DNA from: Bacteroidota bacterium
Lineage (GTDB): Bacteria; Bacteroidota; Bacteroidia; Chitinophagales; Chitinophagaceae
Direction of reading: 5' to 3'
DNA length: 64,000 nucleotides
Assembly (NCBI GenBank): GCA_947457075.1
Contig: CANGUG010000008.1
Coordinates: 62,001 to 126,000 of the forward strand
Notes under the pieces: generated by a model
Databases searched by the model: none
The model's input: only the letters and a program-made list of their open reading frames with translations
What the model was told of the DNA's origin: nothing
Translations under genes and position numbers: made by a program
Shown: piece by piece, positions 55,097-63,864 of the stretch
How positions within the stretch are numbered: position 1 is the first letter of the stretch
How the letters are laid out: the number at the start of each line of letters is the position of its first letter

Positions 55097-56683
55097 ATGA
55101 AAAATCAAAGAACCCTTGGTGCTATTTATTCAAAATCTGCAATCACCCTATTTATCCTGCTTTGTTTTTTAGCAGCAAAGCCTTTAACTGCACAAACCGT
55201 AATTGAAAAAATTGTACAGGAAGAAACCAATAATTCTCAATTACAAATAATGGCACATGAGTTATTGGATGGTATTGGACCCAGACTCGTAGGAACCCCT
55301 CAAATGCAAAAGGCCAACGAATGGGCAGTGAATAAATATACTAGTTGGGGGATCAATGCACGCAACGAACAATGGGGTGAGTGGAAAGGTTGGGAACGCG
55401 GCATCACTCATATTGATATGCTTTCGCCAAGAGTAAAAAGTTTAGAGGGAACCCAATTGTCTTGGAGTCCTTCCACAAAAGGAAAATCAGTTAAAGCAGC
55501 AATTGTTATCCTACCGGATGTGGCAGATTCAATTGCATTTGTAAATTGGTTGCCCAATGTAAAGGGGAAGTTTGTGATGATTTCCATGAATCAGCCAACG
55601 GGAAGACCCGACGATAACTGGCAACAATTTGCTACCAAGGAATCATTTGATAAAATGAAAAAAGAACGTACCGAGCAAACCGAAGCTTGGCGTAAACGCA
55701 TCAATAAAACTGGACATTCATCCAGAATGCTTCCTATTGTTTTAGAAAAAGCAGGTGCACTAGGCATTTTAACCAATGGCTGGTCCAACGGTTTTGGGGT
55801 AGATAAAATTTTTAATGCATACACCACAAAAATCCCCACTGTTGATATTGCTTTGGAAGATTACGGTACTTTATATCGCTTAGTAGCGGAAGGTGACAAT
55901 CCAATTATCAGCATTCAAACGGATTCTAAAGACTTAGGCATCGTTCCTAATTTTAACACCATTGCCGAAATAAAAGGAACCGAAAAGCCCGATGAATATG
56001 TGATGCTTTCTGCACATTTTGATTCCTGGGATGCAGGACAGGGTGCAACAGATAATGGCACAGGTACCTTAACGATGATGGAAGCTATGCGTATTTTAAA
56101 ACTTGTCTATCCAAATCCTAAGCGTACCATTTTAGTGGGACACTGGGGTAGCGAAGAACAAGGCTTGAATGGTTCTAGAGCATTTGTGGAAGATCATCCC
56201 GAAGTGGTTGGTAAATTACAAGCATTGTTTAATCAGGACAATGGTACAGGTAGAATTGTCAATATTTCTGGACAAGGTTTTAAATATGCTGGTGAATATA
56301 TTTCAAGGTGGTTAGCTGCTGTACCAAGCAGTATAAAAGATTCCATAAAAACAAATTTCCCTGGCACGCCGGGTGGTGGTGGAAGTGACCACGCTTCATT
56401 TATCGCAGTAGGGGCGCCAGGTTTTTCCTTAAGCGCTTTAAATTGGTCTTACTTTAATTATACTTGGCATACCAATAGAGACACTTATGACAAAATCATT
56501 TTTGATGATTTAAAAAACAATGCCATGCTTACTGCAATGTTAGTTTATATGGCTTGCGAAGACAATGCAACTTTCCCTAGAGACAAAGTAGATTTAGGAA
56601 TCAATAAACAAACTGGACAACCCAATCCATGGCCTGTTCAAGTAAAAGCAATGCGAAAAGGACCCGCTACGCCCAACAACTAG
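55097..56683 (+). CDS. Exported M28 family zinc peptidase
   Basis: The ATG at 55097 gives 528 residues with a signal peptide (AITLFILLCFLAAKPLTA); an ATG at 54992 would add 35 residues in front of it. The catalytic domain shows the M28 zinc set: H and D in SAHFDSWDAGQGATDNGTG, E in GSEEQGLNGS, D in NQDNGTGR, and the final H in TWHTNRDTYDK. An inserted region before it resembles a PA domain. It is probably an aminopeptidase or carboxypeptidase acting on exogenous peptides in the periplasm. The MBL gene starts 12 bp downstream. Confidence 0.9.
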   Translation: MKNQRTLGAIYSKSAITLFILLCFLAAKPLTAQTVIEKIVQEETNNSQLQIMAHELLDGIGPRLVGTPQMQKANEWAVNKYTSWGINARNEQWGEWKGWERGITHIDMLSPRVKSLEGTQLSWSPSTKGKSVKAAIVILPDVADSIAFVNWLPNVKGKFVMISMNQPTGRPDDNWQQFATKESFDKMKKERTEQTEAWRKRINKTGHSSRMLPIVLEKAGALGILTNGWSNGFGVDKIFNAYTTKIPTVDIALEDYGTLYRLVAEGDNPIISIQTDSKDLGIVPNFNTIAEIKGTEKPDEYVMLSAHFDSWDAGQGATDNGTGTLTMMEAMRILKLVYPNPKRTILVGHWGSEEQGLNGSRAFVEDHPEVVGKLQALFNQDNGTGRIVNISGQGFKYAGEYISRWLAAVPSSIKDSIKTNFPGTPGGGGSDHASFIAVGAPGFSLSALNWSYFNYTWHTNRDTYDKIIFDDLKNNAMLTAMLVYMACEDNATFPRDKVDLGINKQTGQPNPWPVQVKAMRKGPATPNN

Positions 56684-56694
56684 TGATTAAAGCA

Positions 56695-57594
56695 ATGTTG
56701 AAACACGCATTCATAACAATCCTATTCCTGTGCACCAATGGTCCTATTAACGCGCAGCAAACCGCTACTAAGCTTGTTTTATTAGGAACAGGGACTCCCT
56801 TTGCCGATCCGAATAAATCGGGTCCTTCATTAGCCATTGTAGTCAACAATACCTCCTATATCGTGGACTGTGGGCCTGGCGTGGTAAGAAGGGCGGCGGA
56901 AGCAAGTCAACTTGGCTTTCCTGCATTGGAGGCATCGCAGTTAAAAACATTATTCATTACCCATTTACATTCCGATCACACGATTGGCTTGGCCGATATC
57001 ATTTTAACACCTGCTGTATTAGACCGAAATGCGCCTATCCGTATTTATGGACCAGTTGGATCAAAAAAAATGACCAATCAATTAATGAATGCTTATCAGG
57101 AAGATATCGCCCTAAGAATTAATGGACTAGAAAAAGGAGATGCAATTGCTTATCAAGTGCAAACCAATGAAATTAAGGAAGGCGTTATTTTCAAGGATAG
57201 CAATGTAACAGTGACTGCATTTAAGGTGCAACATGGTCAATGGGCGCATGCATTTGGGTTTGTATTTCAAACAAAGGATAAGAAAATTGTCGTTTCTGGC
57301 GATTGCACTTACAGTGAAAATTTAATAAAATATGCAAAGGATTGTGATATTTTAGTACATGAAGTATATTCCCACGCGGGCTTAAAAAAACGCACCCAAA
57401 GATGGCAGGATTATCATTCCACCTTCCACACTTCAACGTATCAATTGGCCGAGATCGCAAATAAAGTAAAGCCAAAACTACTTATACTTAATCATCAATT
57501 AACTTTTGGGACCAGTTTGGAAAGCTTATTGGAGGAAGTTCAATCAAAGTATGCTGGCCCCGTTGTAAATGGTCGGGATTTAGCTGTATTTTAG
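56695..57594 (+). CDS. Exported metallo-beta-lactamase-fold hydrolase (RNase Z/arylsulfatase-like)
   Basis: The ATG at 56695 gives 299 residues with a signal peptide (AFITILFLCTNGPINA); an ATG at 56629 would overlap the peptidase gene by 55 bp. The metal motif THLHSDHTIGL is intact, with later ligands in SGDCTYSEN, VHEVYSHAG and LNHQL. The sequence type (LGTGTPFADPNKSGPS) is that of the RNase Z-like MBL branch, but the signal peptide argues for a small-molecule ester or phosphate substrate outside the cytoplasm. Co-transcribed with the M28 peptidase. Confidence 0.87.
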   Translation: MLKHAFITILFLCTNGPINAQQTATKLVLLGTGTPFADPNKSGPSLAIVVNNTSYIVDCGPGVVRRAAEASQLGFPALEASQLKTLFITHLHSDHTIGLADIILTPAVLDRNAPIRIYGPVGSKKMTNQLMNAYQEDIALRINGLEKGDAIAYQVQTNEIKEGVIFKDSNVTVTAFKVQHGQWAHAFGFVFQTKDKKIVVSGDCTYSENLIKYAKDCDILVHEVYSHAGLKKRTQRWQDYHSTFHTSTYQLAEIANKVKPKLLILNHQLTFGTSLESLLEEVQSKYAGPVVNGRDLAVF

Positions 57595-57659
57595 TATGAT
57601 TATTTCCCAAAAAAATCATTAATTTGGGCGCAAAATTCTTTAATTGTTAAAAAAATACT

Positions 57660-59084
57660 ATGTCTATTTTATCCAACTACAGTGATGGCTTTTTTAATGT
57701 GAGTGCAGCACATGGATTTCTTCCAGTAAAAGCACCCATGGTAAAATTACCCAGTGAATACGCCGATTTACAAGCTGTTTTGGATCAAATGCCCGTTGTA
57801 TTAAATGATAATGAGTTTGGTTATTTGAATACCGAGGATGGAATTGTAGCACCTACTTTGGCCATTAAAAATCATTTAGCTACAGTTGAAAAAGAAACAG
57901 ATATATTTGTTTTACAAGCCTTGTTTAGATCATATAGTTTTTTAGCTTCTGCCTATTTGTTGGAGCCTTCTTTTCAACAATTTAGAAAAGATGGGAAATA
58001 CGGAAAGGCAAGAAATGTTTTGCCAGCGAATATTGCACAGCCATTTTGTAAAATTGCTGATAAATTAAACGTTTTTGCTTGGTTAGATTATCATTACGCC
58101 TATTCATTAGGTAATTACCAAAAGTTAGACGAAGCCGGTGATTTAAATTGGGAAAATATTACCATGTGCAATCGTTTTTCCGGACAGCCCGACGAGGTTG
58201 GCTTTATTATGTTACATGTTGATATCAATCGTTTTTCAGCCAATCTAGTAGGAACTGTTATGCAGACAATTCAGGCCTTAGATGGCGGAGCGCATTCTGT
58301 AGGTGATTTGCTAGAAAAGAATTGGAATACGATGAAACAAATGAATGAGCGTAGAAAAGAAATGTGGAAGGCATCAAGATGGCAACGATACAATGACTTC
58401 AGAATTTTTATAATGGGGGTTAAAGGCAATACCGAATTATTTGGCGATGGAGTAGTGTATGAAAATGTATGGGATGAACCTAAAGCATTTAGAGGACAAA
58501 CTGGTGCACAGGATGATATTATTCCAATGCAAGATATTTTTTCTGGGGTGATTTTTTATTATCCAGAAAATGAACTCACCAAGTATTTATTAGACCTAAG
58601 GTTATATCGTCCAACCTGTGTGCAAGATTTTTTCAAAGACCTTGAAAAATCAATGAAAACATTGCATCCAAAGGGCTTGATGGGTAAATTAGTTGAAAAC
58701 AAAGACGTCACTGGCCTTTGTTATTTATTAGGCATTTTAGAAGAAATTTATCATTTCAGAAATGGCCATTGGCAGTTTGTACAAAAATATATCATGGCAA
58801 ATACAAAATATGCTATGGCTACTGGAGGTACTCCAATAACCTCTTGGATTCCCAATCAAATTTTATCTGTCATTTGTCAAATGGAAGATGTGGTCGCGGC
58901 AATTCAGCAACTAGGCACATCCAATGAAGAACAAGCCAATGCTATTTTTGAAAAAAATTCAAAATTATTACCAACTAAAAAAGGATTAATTGATGGGCAG
59001 CTTGAATTAATTCACAAAAACGACTTTTCAGCTGAAGCTGTATTTGCCCTGAATCAAAAGTTCGGCTATGATGATACTAAGTAG
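57660..59084 (+). CDS. Indoleamine 2,3-dioxygenase-like haem protein
   Basis: A protein of 474 residues matching the IDO fold over most of its length. The N-terminus resembles the family small domain (GFLPVKAPMVKLP). The large domain has RYNDFRIFIMGVKGNTELFG and VVYENVWDEPKAFRGQTGAQ, matching the SGWKGNPQL and YEGFWEDPKEF segments of animal IDO. H370 in NGHWQFVQKYI aligns with the proximal haem histidine (SYHLQIVTKYI), and TGGT matches the flexible GTGGT loop. The family opens the indole ring of tryptophan with oxygen. No other kynurenine gene is nearby, so the true substrate is uncertain. Cytoplasmic. Confidence 0.87.
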   Translation: MSILSNYSDGFFNVSAAHGFLPVKAPMVKLPSEYADLQAVLDQMPVVLNDNEFGYLNTEDGIVAPTLAIKNHLATVEKETDIFVLQALFRSYSFLASAYLLEPSFQQFRKDGKYGKARNVLPANIAQPFCKIADKLNVFAWLDYHYAYSLGNYQKLDEAGDLNWENITMCNRFSGQPDEVGFIMLHVDINRFSANLVGTVMQTIQALDGGAHSVGDLLEKNWNTMKQMNERRKEMWKASRWQRYNDFRIFIMGVKGNTELFGDGVVYENVWDEPKAFRGQTGAQDDIIPMQDIFSGVIFYYPENELTKYLLDLRLYRPTCVQDFFKDLEKSMKTLHPKGLMGKLVENKDVTGLCYLLGILEEIYHFRNGHWQFVQKYIMANTKYAMATGGTPITSWIPNQILSVICQMEDVVAAIQQLGTSNEEQANAIFEKNSKLLPTKKGLIDGQLELIHKNDFSAEAVFALNQKFGYDDTK

Positions 59085-59110
59085 TTTAATTACTTTTCAA
59101 ATTTACAATT

Positions 59111-59800
59111 ATGCTTGATGCAATCATTCCTTTAATTTCCTTAATTTCTTTAGAAGTAATTTTAGGAATAGATAATGTTATCTTCATCTCTATACTGTCC
59201 GATAAATTACCAGACAGTCAAAGAAATAAATTAAGGTATTGGGGCTTGGGCTTAGCCATGGCAATGCGCCTAGTTTTACTAACCTTAATCTCATGGATAT
59301 TAAAATTAGACCAAAACTTATTTACCATTTATGATATAAATTTTTCTGGTAAAGGTTTGATATTAATTGCAGGTGGATTATTCTTAATTTACAAAAGTAC
59401 AGTTGAGATATACCATAAAACAGAATTGGCAAATAACAATGATCAGCCAGTAGCTCCAAAAGCGAGTAGCTTTAAAAAACTTTTATTAGAAATTATTTTA
59501 TTAGACTTGGTTTTTTCCGTTGATTCCATCATAACTGCCATTGGAATGGCACAAGAGCTTTGGGTAATGTACACTTCAGTTATTGTAGCTGTTATCATTA
59601 TGGTTTTTGCTTCGCAGCCTATTAGTTTTTTTATCAAAAAGCACCCCTCCTTTAAAATATTGGCCTTAAGTTTTTTACTGATGATTGGCATTTCCTTGAT
59701 TGCAGAAGGCTTTCATTTTGAAATCCCTAAAGGCTATATTTATTTCTCAATGGCATTTGCATTTATTGTGGATATTATTCAAATGAAGACGGTAAAATAA
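59111..59800 (+). CDS. TerC family integral membrane protein
   Basis: A protein of 229 residues with about seven helices. The TerC motifs LEVILGIDNVIFISIL and LLDLVFSVDSIITAIGM (repeated acidic residues inside helices) are present, as is PSFKILALSFLLMIGISLI at the end. TerC/YkoY proteins are linked to manganese or other metal export, sometimes metallation of exported proteins. It follows the IDO-like gene by 26 bp and precedes yqgE by 19 bp, so the three may form one unit; a functional link is not evident. Confidence 0.9.
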   Translation: MLDAIIPLISLISLEVILGIDNVIFISILSDKLPDSQRNKLRYWGLGLAMAMRLVLLTLISWILKLDQNLFTIYDINFSGKGLILIAGGLFLIYKSTVEIYHKTELANNNDQPVAPKASSFKKLLLEIILLDLVFSVDSIITAIGMAQELWVMYTSVIVAVIIMVFASQPISFFIKKHPSFKILALSFLLMIGISLIAEGFHFEIPKGYIYFSMAFAFIVDIIQMKTVK

Positions 59801-59819
59801 CCCCATAACATACGCACTT

Positions 59820-60263
59820 ATGAGGGATCTAAAAGCCGGCATGTATATTAAAAGTACCGAGGCATTAATTGGCAGTTTTTTCGAGCATACCACCATTCTT
59901 CTTCTTCAACACAATGAAAAGGGTTCTTTAGGGTTTGTTACAAATAAACCCTTTGGGAGGTCACTGCATGAACTCAATGAATTCAGTCATAGCAACCCAT
60001 TCCTATTAATGGATGGGGGGCCTGTTGATAGAGAACACCTTTTTGTATTGCACAAACGACCTGATCTTATTGAAGGAGGCGAATTAATGACCAATGGCCT
60101 TTATTTGGGTGGTAATATGGAGCAGGTGATTAAAGCCATTAACACTCAAGCTACTAATGAACAAGAAATACAAATTTATATTGGCTATTGCGGTTGGGAT
60201 GAGGAAGAATTAGAAGCAGAGTTCGAGGAAGGTAGTTGGGTGCTAAGGAATGGTCAATCCTAA
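59820..60263 (+). CDS. yqgE: YqgE/AlgH family protein (DUF179)
   Basis: A protein of 147 residues, somewhat shorter than the usual 180. Family motifs: IGSFFEHTTILLLQHNEKGS, GFVTNKPFGRSL, LMDGGPVDREHLFVLHKR, LYLGGNMEQ and IYIGYCGWDEEELEAEF with SWVL at the end. Cytoplasmic protein of unsettled function. Probably co-transcribed with terC; it converges on the CHAT-like gene with 33 bp between stops. Confidence 0.93.
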   Translation: MRDLKAGMYIKSTEALIGSFFEHTTILLLQHNEKGSLGFVTNKPFGRSLHELNEFSHSNPFLLMDGGPVDREHLFVLHKRPDLIEGGELMTNGLYLGGNMEQVIKAINTQATNEQEIQIYIGYCGWDEEELEAEFEEGSWVLRNGQS

Positions 60264-60296
60264 ACCCAATTTTTGAATAGTTCCTATGGATGATTT

Positions 60297-60923
60297 TTAA
60301 GAAGCAATATTTTTCTGCCTACGAAAATGTAGTTTATCATTAATGACCACTCTCAAGTCTAAAATTTTATGAAGGTTGCCATAATCAGTGATTATTTTCT
60401 TGTGCATTCTTTTAATTCCTTTTGTATCCAGACTGTCAGTTTGCAAAGCTTCTAATACAAATAAATCACAAGCGGTTGATTGTATCCAGTCAATATCTGT
60501 TTTGTATCCAATGGCTGCAATAGCCCCCGTTTTTTCAAGGAAGGAATTAATTCTGCGTTTATCTATATTTAAGGTTGAGCATGACCCAAAATAAATAATT
60601 TTACCCTTGCACTTATCTCCTAAAAAGTCAGCTAATTCTTTAAGAGAATATTTGTCTTTATGTGTTATAAAAATATTACTTGGATCACCATGAAAGGCTA
60701 AATATAAAATGGGGTACTTTTCATTTACTGATTTATTTTTCCACTTATCAAGAAAATATTCAAGTTCTGATTTGGTAGCACAGTCATGATAAATATAATT
60801 GCAATAACCTCTCTTTTCCAATAAATCTAAAATGGGTAGTACCGTAGATTGGTCTTGAATATTATGATGATCCCAAAGTCCTTCAATACAATAAATGCCT
60901 TTCTTCTTAATTTTTCTTGCCAT
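60297..60923 (-). CDS. Stand-alone protein with CHAT/caspase-like His-Cys pair (DUF6642-like)
   Basis: A protein of 208 residues. The order of elements is that of CHAT-type caspase-fold peptidases: a strand ending in LYLAFHGD (H78), then IIYFGSCST (C115), then GYKTDIDWIQSTACDLFVLEAL, which resembles the GY-strand and closing helix of CHAT domains. There is no signal peptide and no fused sensor or TPR domain. Similar proteins are annotated as DUF6642. Peptidase activity is inferred from the dyad only. The gene stands alone, with no visible target or effector partner next to it. Confidence 0.7.
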   Translation of the reverse strand: MARKIKKKGIYCIEGLWDHHNIQDQSTVLPILDLLEKRGYCNYIYHDCATKSELEYFLDKWKNKSVNEKYPILYLAFHGDPSNIFITHKDKYSLKELADFLGDKCKGKIIYFGSCSTLNIDKRRINSFLEKTGAIAAIGYKTDIDWIQSTACDLFVLEALQTDSLDTKGIKRMHKKIITDYGNLHKILDLRVVINDKLHFRRQKNIAS

Positions 60924-61042
60924 TGTATAGTGATTGTTAAGTGTCTTTGAAATTGATTGTCAACTCCTTGATACACAAACAAAATTATTGGAATATGGCT
61001 ATAAAAAAAGATTAAAAAAACTAATGCAATGCATAAAATATT

Positions 61043-62350
61043 TTATTGAATTAAAATCTCTTTCAGGTTTTTGCTTTTAATTTTTTTAATCGCCGACTCG
61101 ATCGATTTTTCAGGTTCTATGATATTATATTCACCCCAAAAATCAACATCTGAAGCATTGGGAATTTTATCAGACATAATAACGTAAGGACTCAATTTTT
61201 GATTGTTAATTTGCGGCTTACTCGATTGATTTTCCCAGTTTGTATTCACTAGTTCAAAAGTGGTCGTATAATTGGTATTAAAAATCCTTTTATCCCAATT
61301 TAATTTAAAGGTAACATCTCCGCGAGAGTAGGAAAAAACCCATTTATTATTTTGTTGACGGTAATCCACCTGATAGCTAACTTCAGTTGGATAAATTACC
61401 ACTCCATTTGGCTTTTTACGTGTAAAAATTAGCCCTGCTTTGATTCTGTTTTCAACATTAAGTTGAAAGTTGGCAATTATGATTGCTAAACTTTTTGCAT
61501 CTACAAATAATTTACCGCTATAAAGAGGATCAGGATCTTCGATAGTTGATTTTTGTTTAAAAGAGATGATGAACACCTGCCTATCATTAATTTGGGTAAC
61601 ATCCTCAAAGCTGAAATTATAAAAATCAAATACATTTTCTGAAAAAATATTAGTTGGATCTTTAACTATATCAATAAATAAGGCAGAAAAAACACCTCCT
61701 TCTAACTTAAAATTGACAGTATCTAATTTAGCGTAATCCGCATTTTTCCTGCCTTTTAAAATAGTAACTTGGTCCTGCACAACTGATGAAAATGGCATTT
61801 TTTGTATGCCAACAATAGATTCTAAAACAGAGACATAATTACGTCTTTTTTTAATTGATTCTCTGTAAAATCCAACCATTTGAATAGTGCTATCTCCATA
61901 ATTTTTAGAACGATTATTAAGCACATTCGTAAATATTTTATTCGCATCCATCACATTTACAACGACTTCTTTCAGTAGAAAATTGGCAGGTTCTAAATAC
62001 AATAAATTTTTATCTTCTTTCAAGTCTTTAATTGAGACAACTTTATCTTTATAGCCTAAAAATGAAATAACAAGATTTGCGTCCTGTCTATCTAAAGGGA
62101 TTTTTATTAAAAATTTACCTTCACTATTACTAATGGTAGAAATGTTTGAACCAGATATGGAGATGGTTGCAAAAGTTAATTCATTCTTTGTTTTACTATC
62201 TAAAATTGTTCCCTTAAAATATTTGAAAGCACTTGAATCAGCATTGTTAATAGAATTTGTTTGTGCTTCTGATTTAATTATAAACAGAAAAAGGAAAAAC
62301 AATCCCATAATGCATTTAAGATACAATAGGTAAGATTTCGTCTTATTCAT
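61043..62350 (-). CDS. Exported carboxypeptidase-regulatory-like domain protein
   Basis: A protein of 435 residues with signal peptide (CIMGLFFLFLFIIKSEA). Residues about 42-125 form a CarboxypepD_reg-like beta-sandwich (FKGTILDSKTKNELTFATIS, then ISFLGYKDKVVSIKD). The rest is beta-rich (RRNYVSVLESIVGIQKMPFS, SGKLFVDAKSLAIIIANFQL), as in other Bacteroidota envelope proteins of the DUF5686-related kind. There is no TonB plug or barrel, so it is not a transporter. Single gene; function unknown. Confidence 0.78.
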   Translation of the reverse strand: MNKTKSYLLYLKCIMGLFFLFLFIIKSEAQTNSINNADSSAFKYFKGTILDSKTKNELTFATISISGSNISTISNSEGKFLIKIPLDRQDANLVISFLGYKDKVVSIKDLKEDKNLLYLEPANFLLKEVVVNVMDANKIFTNVLNNRSKNYGDSTIQMVGFYRESIKKRRNYVSVLESIVGIQKMPFSSVVQDQVTILKGRKNADYAKLDTVNFKLEGGVFSALFIDIVKDPTNIFSENVFDFYNFSFEDVTQINDRQVFIISFKQKSTIEDPDPLYSGKLFVDAKSLAIIIANFQLNVENRIKAGLIFTRKKPNGVVIYPTEVSYQVDYRQQNNKWVFSYSRGDVTFKLNWDKRIFNTNYTTTFELVNTNWENQSSKPQINNQKLSPYVIMSDKIPNASDVDFWGEYNIIEPEKSIESAIKKIKSKNLKEILIQ

Positions 62351-62863
62351 ACAAATAAAGATTTAATGATATTAAATGAACACACTAATAAAGTTAATCA
62401 ATTAATAAGAATACAAATAGTTCTTTAGGCAGGAATCGCAATAAATAATTAAGGGTCCTGGATTTTACTATTCGTTCATTTTCTATTGGAGGCTCATTAG
62501 CATATATTCTCTAATTGACATCCTAATAGTTCATCCTACTCAAAGCCACAAATTGTTGAAGTTTTCTTGAGAAAATCTGCCTATTGCTTTAAACCAAATT
62601 ACGATAAACGGAAAATGGCCGATTTGACTTTTATCATACCCCTTGCTCCCCATCCAGCATCATTTCTATTGGCTTCTCAGCATGGACAGTTCGTTTTTGG
62701 CATTAACACTAGTTTCAACATAATGAATAATGATCGACTCAACTTGAGCAATTGGCTTCCCTACTGGTAGCCTTATAGTTATTTTCACTCTTAAATTTGA
62801 TATTATTTTTTTAAATTAGTCAAATGCTAAGAACTTATCAATTCATAAATTAAATGGTATAAT
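62351..62863. other. 513-bp intergenic region
   Basis: It lies between divergent genes and should hold both promoters. The only frame of note is 62567-62770 (67 residues, TTG start, no recognisable family, no signal peptide), which I do not accept as a gene. No repeat or strong hairpin was seen. Confidence 0.4.
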
Positions 62864-63388
62864 ATGGAAAAAATAACAATAATCAAATCACTTGATGAAA
62901 ATGTAATTCAATTCAATGAGCTCGTAAACAATTTAAATAAAGAGGAATTTGAAACAAATATAGATGGAAGATGGTCTGCGGGTCAAGATTTAGTACACTT
63001 AATTAAAGTGCTTAAGATAGTAAATATCGGATTTGCATTACCAAAACCTATTTTAAGATTAATGTATGGTGTGAATAAAAATAATAATCGATCTTTTGAA
63101 CACCTTCAACAGTTATATAAAGACGCATTAAAAGCTGGGGCAAAAGCACCACCAATCTATGTACCAAAACCAGTTGCATATATTGATAAAGATAATTTAA
63201 TTCAAAAGCATGCATCATTGAATAAATCATTCATTGATAAATTGAATAACCATACCCAATATGCGTTAGATAGCTATAGATTACCTCATCCAATTTTAGG
63301 GAAAATTTCCTTAGGAGAATTGGCCATCTTCACTTCCTTCCATACATCACATCACGTTGAATTGTTAAAATCAAAGCTAGGCCGTTAA
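62864..63388 (+). CDS. DinB-like superfamily protein
   Basis: A protein of 174 residues, a four-helix-bundle DinB_2 type. Candidate metal ligands are H in WSAGQDLVHLIKVL and the pair in SFHTSHHVELLKS near the C-terminus, the usual positions in the family. LPHPILGKISLGELAIF matches the conserved last-helix entry. DinB-like proteins include thiol-dependent transferases and many of unknown function. It is followed after 11 bp by the VOC lipoprotein, probably in one operon. Confidence 0.85.
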   Translation: MEKITIIKSLDENVIQFNELVNNLNKEEFETNIDGRWSAGQDLVHLIKVLKIVNIGFALPKPILRLMYGVNKNNNRSFEHLQQLYKDALKAGAKAPPIYVPKPVAYIDKDNLIQKHASLNKSFIDKLNNHTQYALDSYRLPHPILGKISLGELAIFTSFHTSHHVELLKSKLGR

Positions 63389-63399
63389 AAAAACAAAAA

Positions 63400-63852
63400 A
63401 TGAATTCAAAGAAGCTTAAACTGCCCATGGTCATTTGTGGTTTTTTGATGCTATTGCTATTTTCATGTACTGAGCAATCAAAAAAAACAAATCCAGTGGT
63501 TTACTTTGAAATACCAGTGGTAGATATGGATAGAGCAACAAGGTTTTATGCAAATGTTTTCAACTTTACATTTGATACAACCATCATTGATAATAATGCA
63601 ATGGCTTTATTTCCATTCACTGAAAAAGAAACTGGAATTTCAGGTGCATTAGCAAAAGGGGAAATTTATCAACCAACAAAAAATGGCGTATTAATATACT
63701 TTAATACTGGCAACATTGATAAAACATTAACATTAGCGATTACAAATGGCGCTAAAATCCTTTATCCTATAACAAATAACGGCGTTGGACTTGTAGCAGA
63801 ATTTGAAGACACAGAAGGAAACAGAATAGCATTGTATCAGTCAAAAGAATGA
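63400..63852 (+). CDS. VOC (glyoxalase-like) domain lipoprotein
   Basis: A protein of 150 residues: a lipoprotein signal (MVICGFLMLLLFSC) followed by one complete vicinal-oxygen-chelate domain (VVYFEIPVVDMDRATRFYAN, then GVGLVAEFEDTEGNRIALYQ). VOC domains bind metals or small molecules and occur in glyoxalases, dioxygenases and resistance proteins, nearly always in the cytoplasm. Export with a lipid anchor is unusual. Only some metal ligands can be guessed (E near the end), so catalysis is uncertain. Confidence 0.82.
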   Translation: MNSKKLKLPMVICGFLMLLLFSCTEQSKKTNPVVYFEIPVVDMDRATRFYANVFNFTFDTTIIDNNAMALFPFTEKETGISGALAKGEIYQPTKNGVLIYFNTGNIDKTLTLAITNGAKILYPITNNGVGLVAEFEDTEGNRIALYQSKE

Positions 63853-63864
63853 CGGAACTCCAAA

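Noticed and set aside
62567..62770. A 67-residue reading frame with a TTG start in the gap before the DinB-like gene
   Set aside because: No family, no ATG, no promoter element; composition looks non-coding.
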